Shown: positions 1 to 4,789 of the stretch, one piece after another
Layout of the letters: every line of letters starts with the position of its first letter
How positions within the stretch are numbered: position 1 is the first letter of the stretch
From: Patescibacteria group bacterium
GTDB lineage: Bacteria > Patescibacteriota > Minisyncoccia > Phycocordibacterales > JAGLOS01
DNA: 6,516 bases
Reading direction: 5' to 3'
NCBI GenBank assembly: GCA_018814635.1
Contig: JAHIYV010000134.1
Span: forward strand, 1 to 6,516
Translations under genes and position numbers: made by a program
Notes under the pieces: model-generated
What the model was told of the DNA's origin: nothing
Databases searched by the model: none
The model's input: only the letters and a program-made list of their open reading frames with translations

Positions 1-8
1 ATTTTTAC

Positions 9-22
9 GCCTATACTTAGGC
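9..22. repeat. Small hairpin next to the long hairpin
   Basis: A perfect 5-bp inverted repeat, GCCTA and TAGGC, flanks a 4-base loop. It lies just before the much stronger hairpin at 25-65 and may belong to the same repeat element. A stem this short could arise by chance in A/T-rich DNA, so it is reported mainly because of its neighbour. Confidence 0.35.
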
Positions 23-24
23 AC

Positions 25-65
25 TTGCCCTGTTAAATTCGCTTCGCGACTATTTAACAGGGTAA
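25..65. repeat. Long hairpin (REP-like inverted repeat)
   Basis: The arms CCCTGTTAAAT (28-38) and ATTTAACAGGG (52-62) are exact reverse complements over 11 bp. A G-T wobble (27/63) and two A-T pairs (25-26/64-65) lengthen the stem. The apparent loop also folds: TCGC (39-42) pairs with GCGA (46-49) around TTC, leaving only a 2-base bulge at 50-51. No run of T follows on either strand, so it is not a standard intrinsic terminator. It more likely belongs to a dispersed palindromic repeat family, or is an RNA hairpin at the end of a gene lying before the window. The structure is seen directly; the family assignment is inferred. Confidence 0.75.
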
Positions 66-97
66 ACTTAAAAAATTTATAAAAAATTCTACTCAAA

Positions 98-131
98 ATC
101 TGGAAATTTCGCTACGAAACTAATTACGGGA
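98..131. repeat. Probable decayed copy of the hairpin
   Basis: A short perfect dyad, TTTCG CTA CGAAA (107-119), is followed by CTAATTACGGG. Its order of words (AAATT, CGCT, CG, CTA, ATT, AC, GGG) parallels the loop and right arm of the hairpin at 25-65, and the right arm still ends in GGG. The left arm no longer pairs beyond the core. I read it as a diverged or broken member of the same repeat family. The similarity was judged by eye and is weak evidence. Confidence 0.4.
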
Positions 132-159
132 CAAGTCTATTTTTTTAATTAATAAATAA

Positions 160-168
160 TGGTACAAT
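160..168 (+). promoter_or_regulatory. Extended -10 promoter of gene 1
   Basis: TACAAT at 163-168 matches the TATAAT consensus at five of six positions and is preceded by TG at 160-161, giving an extended -10 (TGnTACAAT). The -35 region is only a T-rich stretch around 141-146, which an extended -10 can tolerate. Transcription would start near base 175, that is, at the start codon at 176, so the message is probably leaderless. This agrees with the absence of any Shine-Dalgarno site. Confidence 0.6.
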
Positions 169-175
169 ATGTTTA

Positions 176-2134
176 ATGGAAGAAAAATTATTTGAAGATC
201 AACATAATAAAATCGACAAAACAAAAGAAGCTCTTTATTCTGGGATGCGCGAGGAGAAGTTAATGATGAATGAGCTGAAAAAGAAAGAATTTGAGGTGCA
301 AAAAAATTGGGACACTTCTTCTCAAGAAAAAAGTTTTGGAAAAGATACAACTAATTTACCTGATACTATGGTTCACAAAAAAAGTAAGTCAGTTTCAAAA
401 ATTATTCTTATTTTATCAATATTGTTTTTTATTGGCGCGCTTATTTTTGCGTTTTATGTATTACGCAAGGAGCCCAATGTTTTTTCACCAGAAAATATAG
501 AAATGTCTATCAAGGGACTTGTTTCTGTTGGCGCGGGTGAGGACATAAATCTTGGGATAATTATTGAAAACAAAAATTTAACTAATTTAGAATCGGCAGA
601 GTTAATTATTGATTTTCCAAGCGGAGCAAGAGGGGCTCTTGTGGGACAAGAAAAAAAGTCGCGCATTGTTAAGTCTTTGGGCACAATTATTCCCGGATCT
701 TTGGTTAATGAGAAAATAACAGCAGAATTTTTTGGTGAAGAAAACGAAATAAAAACCGTACTTGTAACGCTTGAGTATAGATTTGAAGGGTCAAGCGCGA
801 CCCTGGTAAAAGAGACGGAGCATACGGTTAAAATTATTTCGTCGCCTATCAGCGTAAGTTTAGAGATACCAGATGAGATTGTTTCTAATCAAGAAATAGA
901 ATTGGTTGTGAAGATAGAATCTGATACAAATAATCTTACTAAAAATTTATTACTAAATATATCTTATCCTTTTGGCTTTTCGTTTATTAAAGCGGATCCC
1001 GAACCTCAAGATGATAATGTTTGGGTGCTTCCAGATCTTGAACCTCGTGGAAAACAGGTAATAAAAATTTTAGGAACAATCAAAGGAGACCCCGATAGTA
1101 GCGGAGTATTTAGCGCAGATCTTGGCATACAGGATAGGCAAAATTCTAATAATATTGAAACAGTATTTAGCCACGCAGAAGAATCCGTTATTATTAAACA
1201 AGCATTTATTGGCCTACAGGTGTTGATAAATCGACAACAAACCGAGGATTATATTGTAATAAAAAAAGATGAAAAAGTTTATGTTTCAATATTATGGGAA
1301 AATAATTTAGATACCAGAATTACAGACGCGAAGATCACGGTTAAACTTGATCATGATATTATTAACAGAAAATCTATTTTAATACCAGACCCCAAAGGTT
1401 TTTATATGTCTGTTGATGACACCATAATTTGGAATCAACAAACGAACAGCGAATTAGCTTCTATCCCGTCGGGCGGAAAAGGTGTTGTTAGTTTTTCATT
1501 TAATCTTTTGCCTGTTGTTTCTGAAAAGGGTTTATTTAAGGATGTTGAATTAAATATTTCAGCAAGCGCAGAAGGGCGACGACTATCTAATGTAAATGTT
1601 TTGGAGCAGATTAAGACCCCGATAGTAGGTAAAGCGCGGCTGGTTTCCGATGTGGGTTTGACTGCCAAAGCTTTGTATCGCGATGGGCCCTTTACTAATT
1701 CTGGTCCGTTACCCCCAAAGAGCAATAAAAAAACAACATATACTATTGTGTGGCAAATTACAAATCCAACAAATCAAATTACAAACACAATTATTCGCGC
1801 TACGCTACCAACATATGTGTCGTGGCTTAAGTCGGTGTCGCCTACTACTGAAAACATATTTTATAATGAGCTTGGCGGAGAAATTGTATGGAGCGCGGGA
1901 GAAATAGAAGCTGGCGCGGGTATTACAAAAAAACCAAAAATAGTAGCGTTTCAAGTAGAACTTATTCCAAGCATTACACAAGTGGGGACTTTTCCTATAT
2001 TAGTTAATGACGCCACACTTACTGCCACAGACAGTTTTACTGGCTCAACAGTAGATGACGCAGAACCTGCGCAAGACATTAGGCTAACCGCAGATCCGTA
2101 TTATAAACTGATAGAAGAAAAAGTGGTTCAATAA
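176..2134 (+). CDS. Membrane-anchored surface protein with tandem Ig-like domains
   Basis: This encodes 652 residues of a family I cannot name. Residues 1-70 are strongly charged (many Lys, Glu, Asp), have no signal peptide and probably stay in the cytoplasm. One hydrophobic segment, about 75-96, follows a Lys-rich stretch, which suggests a type II anchor with the rest outside. Residues 108-640 look all-beta and divide into about four units (108-222, 223-341, 342-482, 488-640). Three of these carry a similar element: [IV]W, then a Leu/Ile-rich strand, then a Gly turn and another strand (VWVLPDLEPRG, IIWNQQTN...IPSGG, IVWSAGEIEAG). This resembles DUF11/CARDB-type Ig-like repeats known from bacterial surface proteins. 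The whole protein lacks cysteine. A role as adhesin or envelope scaffold is inferred. The start at 176 is the first ATG after the -10 box. A terminator follows, so it is probably monocistronic. Confidence 0.88.
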   Translation: MEEKLFEDQHNKIDKTKEALYSGMREEKLMMNELKKKEFEVQKNWDTSSQEKSFGKDTTNLPDTMVHKKSKSVSKIILILSILFFIGALIFAFYVLRKEPNVFSPENIEMSIKGLVSVGAGEDINLGIIIENKNLTNLESAELIIDFPSGARGALVGQEKKSRIVKSLGTIIPGSLVNEKITAEFFGEENEIKTVLVTLEYRFEGSSATLVKETEHTVKIISSPISVSLEIPDEIVSNQEIELVVKIESDTNNLTKNLLLNISYPFGFSFIKADPEPQDDNVWVLPDLEPRGKQVIKILGTIKGDPDSSGVFSADLGIQDRQNSNNIETVFSHAEESVIIKQAFIGLQVLINRQQTEDYIVIKKDEKVYVSILWENNLDTRITDAKITVKLDHDIINRKSILIPDPKGFYMSVDDTIIWNQQTNSELASIPSGGKGVVSFSFNLLPVVSEKGLFKDVELNISASAEGRRLSNVNVLEQIKTPIVGKARLVSDVGLTAKALYRDGPFTNSGPLPPKSNKKTTYTIVWQITNPTNQITNTIIRATLPTYVSWLKSVSPTTENIFYNELGGEIVWSAGEIEAGAGITKKPKIVAFQVELIPSITQVGTFPILVNDATLTATDSFTGSTVDDAEPAQDIRLTADPYYKLIEEKVVQ

Positions 2135-2137
2135 ATT

Positions 2138-2190
2138 AGTTTGTAGTGAGTAGGTTCATTAGGTTGTAGTGAGCAGTTTGTAGTTGGTAG
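2138..2190. repeat. Three degenerate 16-bp direct repeats
   Basis: Three imperfect copies lie directly after gene 1: AGTTTGTAGTGAGTAG (2138-2153), AGGTTGTAGTGAGCAG (2161-2176) and AGTTTGTAGTTGGTAG (2175-2190). The last two overlap by two bases. Each copy differs from the first at two positions. They look like slippage-derived filler or eroded satellite sequence. No open frame or regulatory function is apparent. Confidence 0.65.
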
Positions 2191-2225
2191 TTTTTATGGA
2201 TCACATGCAAAAGAGGTGTCGTCAA

Positions 2226-2256
2226 TTTGGGGGTCGGACCCCCAAAATAGTTTTTT
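2226..2256 (+). terminator. Rho-independent terminator of gene 1
   Basis: TTTGGGGGT (2226-2234) pairs perfectly with ACCCCCAAA (2238-2246) around a 3-base loop. A run of six T (2251-2256) follows after four bases. The G/C-rich core and T run fit an intrinsic terminator about 90 bases after the stop codon of gene 1. The short gap before the T run makes it slightly imperfect. The opposite strand has no comparable T run. It separates gene 1 from gene 2. Confidence 0.75.
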
Positions 2257-2257
2257 G

Positions 2258-2312
2258 TTACCCCGTGTAAACTTTTCGTCATCCCGCGCTTTGGGTCCAG
2301 AAATTGTGGGCT
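2258..2312. repeat. Possible remnant of a dispersed repeat
   Basis: GTTACCCCGTGTAAAC (2258-2273) is a partial palindrome. It is followed by GTCATCCCGCGCTTTGGG (2279-2296) and TCCAG. The second stretch resembles from memory the GTCATCCC...GGGATCCAG intergenic repeats that are scattered through many bacterial genomes. Only the general pattern matches, and the right arm is broken here. Function unknown; treat as a low-confidence note on otherwise non-coding sequence. Confidence 0.3.
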
Positions 2313-2316
2313 TCTA

Positions 2317-2343
2317 TTGTAAAATGAATAAATGTTGTATAAT
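2317..2343 (+). promoter_or_regulatory. Promoter of gene 2
   Basis: A perfect -10 hexamer, TATAAT, lies at 2338-2343. A weak -35 candidate, TTGTAA (2317-2322), lies 15 bases before it, a short spacer. Transcription would start near 2350, about three bases before the ATG at 2353. An ATG at 2332 in the same frame lies upstream of the -10 and would not be in this transcript. The -10 box therefore decides the start codon and implies a leaderless or nearly leaderless message, as for gene 1. Confidence 0.6.
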
Positions 2344-2352
2344 AGAAATATT

Positions 2353-4716
2353 ATGATAGATATTGTTAATTTTTATTTCAAAAAAATTTTTTTTGTTTTT
2401 GTAGGTGTGGGGCTTTGTTTGATAGTCTTAGTTTTTTTTGCTCCGCAAAATACTTACGCATCGCATGTCCCTGTAAAAGACAAAGACCTTATTAAATTAT
2501 TTAAGGAATATCAAAAAAATTTTGAGACCTACAAAAAAGAAATAAATGACCCAAGAGAAGGAAGTATTGCGGGAAGTAATTATTTGGTTTCAGAAATTGC
2601 TACCGCAAATTGCAAAACATTTGAAGAGCCTGCGATTTCAAACAAAGGACAAGGTATTTACAAATATGGTTGGCAAGATCTTGGTTGGCAAGATCTTGAC
2701 CCTTTTTGGGTAGCTGAGCAACCATTTAGTCATTTTGGTGATATTAATTACTCAAGAAGGGGCAATGATGACAAGCCCGATGAAATTACAGGCATGGACT
2801 CTTATTTCTTTCTTCCCACATCCGACGAATTAAATAATGCGGAAATTAATGCTTCAAATTCTTTGCGATGTTTATTACAGGAACTGGTTGAGTGGAAAAA
2901 ATTGGATCTTAATATACAAATGCATGCGATGGTTAAAGAACACTTTTCCAACGCCCAAACATTTATGTTGAACCAGCAACTTCTAAATACTCTTGCGGCG
3001 GCAACTATATTGGGGGCAAACCAATTTGGGCGGATGAATGTTGGTCCTGATGGAAAGCCTGCGTTAGTAAGTACTACGGGCTATGTAAGCAATCTTGGTG
3101 AAAACATTGGTGACGCTAGGCAAAGAGAAATAGCGGGACTATACCAAGAAATGCTTGGCGAGGATGGTGATACACTTACGAAATTGAGTCTGCCCGAAGA
3201 AACAAAAAAATATATTGCCGGCGAAGTTAAAAGAAACCTTGAAGCAAAAGAGGAAACAGATTTTGAAACACTACAAGTTATATTTTCAGTGTGTGAAAAT
3301 GAACCAAACAATATTGTTTGTACTCCTGTTGTGGCCTCATCTATTATAGAAAAATACGCGAGAGAAAGAATAGGTCAAGCCGAACAAAACAGAAGACAGC
3401 AATTATCAATGAGTGGTGGCTATTTGTCTACTGAAGATTGTGGAGAGCCAGGTGATCTATATTATGATCCATATTGTCGTAATTCTGTTGTAACAACTCC
3501 GGGGGATATTTTAGGCAAAAACCTTGATAACGCATTAAACACAGGAATAAACGCAATGAGATCGGCAGATGCGGCAGGGGAAGGTGCTTCAACAGCCGCC
3601 CAAAACCTTTCTTTTAATCTTGAAGCAGGACTAAAAACAATTGAAACGGGAGGGTTGATCGCCAACCAACAAACACTTACCGAATTATTTAATGAGTTTG
3701 AGTTTGTTCTTACTGATTATTATGGCATTGACGAGGGTACCACAAACTGGGCAAGAAACGCTCTGGTTAATACCTGGGATGACATAATGTGGGGAGGAGG
3801 CGCCGGCACAAAAGCAATGAAATTGCAAAACCAACTAGATGCAATGATAAAAACAGCACAGGAACAAAACCCAGCTTTTAATATAACTGGAGTCAATGGA
3901 GGCAACTCAACAGTATCCACTACAGATATTGCAAAAATGTTTGAGGGAGGCGCTGTGACTATATCTGAAGATGGCACCACTGTGGGAATATCTAAAGATG
4001 GAGGCGTTGAAGTAACAATACCCGCGGATAAAAATGGGGTTAGCGCAACAATATCTAAAGATGGGAAAGCTACGGCAACAATATCTAAAGACGGGGTCAA
4101 TGTGGGAATATCCAAAGATGGGGGCGTTACAGGGACAATATCTAAAGACGGGGTCAGTGTAGGAATATCTAAAAATGGGTCCACAATATCTGGTACTGGA
4201 TTCAGTCTAACAATATCAAAAAATGGAGTTGTCACAGCAAACTTGGCAGATGGAGTTACTGAAATATCTAAAGATGGAATCCATATAAAAAAATGGAATG
4301 ATGGCTCCATTACAGCAGAAATAACTAAGGACGGGGTCAATGTGGGAATATCCAAAGATGGGACCACAAAAATATCTGGCGCTGAATTCAGCACAACAAT
4401 ATCCAAAGAAAATGGGGTTGAAGCAGAAATATCTGGAGAGAATTTCACAGTAAAAACATCCAAAAAAAATGGGGTTGAAGCAACGGTGTCTGGAAAGAAT
4501 TTTAATGTAGGACTATCTGAAGATGGAGTTAGCGCAGAAATATCTAAAGATGGCATCAAAATAAGCACATCTGAAAAAGGTGAGATTAAGGCAACAGTAG
4601 GTGGAAAGAATTTTAATGTAGGACTATCTGAGGGTAAACTTAATGTAGGTCTGTCTGGAGAGAATTTTAATGTAGGATTGTCTGAAGATGGAGTTAAGTT
4701 AGACTTAGACTTTTAA
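2353..4716 (+). CDS. Exported protein with helical core and ISKDG-repeat tail
   Basis: This encodes 787 residues, unrecognised as a whole. Residues 1-36 form a signal peptide: basic KK at 10-11, a hydrophobic core at about 12-30, and a likely signal peptidase I cut after NTYA. The mature part starts with a charged region. A helix-rich section (about 168-225, with RCLLQELVEW) and an Ala/Gln/Glu-rich section to about 530 follow. The mature protein has six cysteines (87, 173, 314, 323, 363, 375), an even number, with 314/323 and 363/375 close together, consistent with disulfides outside the cytoplasm. Residues 534-787 are short repeats around ISKDG. GWQDL is doubled in tandem at about 106-115. 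It precedes a VirB6/TrbL-like gene by 73 bases, so a role like the exported VirB5/TrbJ component is possible by position only; no sequence motif proves it. The start at 2353 was chosen over 2332 because the -10 box lies between them. Confidence 0.87.
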   Translation: MIDIVNFYFKKIFFVFVGVGLCLIVLVFFAPQNTYASHVPVKDKDLIKLFKEYQKNFETYKKEINDPREGSIAGSNYLVSEIATANCKTFEEPAISNKGQGIYKYGWQDLGWQDLDPFWVAEQPFSHFGDINYSRRGNDDKPDEITGMDSYFFLPTSDELNNAEINASNSLRCLLQELVEWKKLDLNIQMHAMVKEHFSNAQTFMLNQQLLNTLAAATILGANQFGRMNVGPDGKPALVSTTGYVSNLGENIGDARQREIAGLYQEMLGEDGDTLTKLSLPEETKKYIAGEVKRNLEAKEETDFETLQVIFSVCENEPNNIVCTPVVASSIIEKYARERIGQAEQNRRQQLSMSGGYLSTEDCGEPGDLYYDPYCRNSVVTTPGDILGKNLDNALNTGINAMRSADAAGEGASTAAQNLSFNLEAGLKTIETGGLIANQQTLTELFNEFEFVLTDYYGIDEGTTNWARNALVNTWDDIMWGGGAGTKAMKLQNQLDAMIKTAQEQNPAFNITGVNGGNSTVSTTDIAKMFEGGAVTISEDGTTVGISKDGGVEVTIPADKNGVSATISKDGKATATISKDGVNVGISKDGGVTGTISKDGVSVGISKNGSTISGTGFSLTISKNGVVTANLADGVTEISKDGIHIKKWNDGSITAEITKDGVNVGISKDGTTKISGAEFSTTISKENGVEAEISGENFTVKTSKKNGVEATVSGKNFNVGLSEDGVSAEISKDGIKISTSEKGEIKATVGGKNFNVGLSEGKLNVGLSGENFNVGLSEDGVKLDLDF
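2668..2697 (+). repeat. 15-bp in-frame tandem duplication
   Basis: GGTTGGCAAGATCTT occurs twice without a gap (2668-2682 and 2683-2697), perfectly identical, giving GWQDLGWQDL in the gene 2 protein. Perfect identity including third codon positions points to a recent duplication, or to strong constraint on both copies. It lies in the mature, exported part of the protein. Confidence 0.9.
4090..4362 (+). repeat. 33-bp exact direct repeat pair
   Basis: Bases 4090-4122 and 4330-4362 are identical over 33 bp, 240 bp apart (80 codons, in frame), and encode the stretch around DGVNVGISKDG. Identity at the DNA level, including synonymous sites, exceeds what the protein repeat alone requires. It points to duplication or gene conversion between units inside the tract. 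Confidence 0.85.
4491..4685 (+). repeat. 30-bp repeat, two exact copies and one variant
   Basis: Bases 4491-4520 and 4602-4631 are identical over 30 bp, 111 bp (37 codons) apart. A third, slightly diverged copy is at 4656-4685, 54 bp (18 codons) later. They encode the NFNVGLSE element near the end of gene 2. Spacings are multiples of three, so gain or loss of units by recombination would keep the frame. Confidence 0.85.
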
Positions 4717-4745
4717 AAATATAGCCTGCCTAGTTTGTCTACCCA

Positions 4746-4778
4746 AACACTCCAACGAGTCGTTGAAGTTTTAGAGTG
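4746..4778. promoter_or_regulatory. Near-palindrome with competing stem before gene 3
   Basis: The sequence centred on 4759 is a near-palindrome. CAACGA (4753-4758) mirrors TCGTTG (4760-4765), ACT (4749-4751) mirrors AGT (4767-4769), and AA (4746-4747) mirrors TT (4771-4772), with single mismatches between blocks. A second stem, CACTC (4748-4752) with GAGTG (4774-4778), uses part of the same left arm and excludes the outer part of the first fold. No T run follows. It could be an operator for a dimeric regulator, an RNA switch or processing site between genes 2 and 3, or a copy of a dispersed repeat. The symmetry is seen; the role is not known. Confidence 0.5.
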
Positions 4779-4789
4779 AAAATATAAAA

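Larger units (their letters stand above)
3952..4713 (+). repeat. ISKDG repeat tract within gene 2
   Basis: This codes for residues 534-787 of the gene 2 protein. ISKDG occurs exactly eight times (starting at residues 546, 567, 577, 586, 596, 638, 666 and 730). Many variants occur (ISEDG, ISKNG, ITKDG, LSEDG, SGENF, SGKNF). In the first part the spacing is mostly 9 or 10 residues. Alternating beta-prone residues (VGI, ATI, AEI) with SKDG turns suggest stacked strands, such as a beta-solenoid or long beta-meander. The second half shifts to a longer unit containing NFNVGLSE. The tract has no cysteine and no Trp except one at 648. Structure and function are inferred. Confidence 0.85.

Noticed and set aside
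25..65. Intrinsic terminator for a gene ending before the window
   Set aside because: The stem is strong but neither strand has a T run after it, and no gene end is visible before it. Kept as a repeat instead.
120..350. Antisense open frame of 76 codons across the start of gene 1
   Set aside because: It covers the promoter and charged N-terminal coding part of gene 1, has no own start signals and no recognisable protein features.
1435..1725. Antisense open frame of 96 codons inside gene 1
   Set aside because: It lies fully within the well-supported beta-domain coding region and has no features of its own.
2332..2352. Upstream ATG at 2332 as start of gene 2
   Set aside because: The perfect TATAAT at 2338-2343 lies inside this extension, so a transcript from it cannot contain the ATG. 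The extension also adds residues before a signal peptide that is already complete.
3720..4568. Long antisense open frame (282 codons) opposite the repeat tract of gene 2
   Set aside because: It mirrors the sense repeats (SLDIPTLTP-like units), has no promoter or start signals I can see, and is long only because the ISKDG codons read backwards contain no stops.
3952..4713. CRISPR-like array
   Set aside because: The repeats are irregular, in frame, vary in sequence and have no unique spacers of even length; they are protein repeats.
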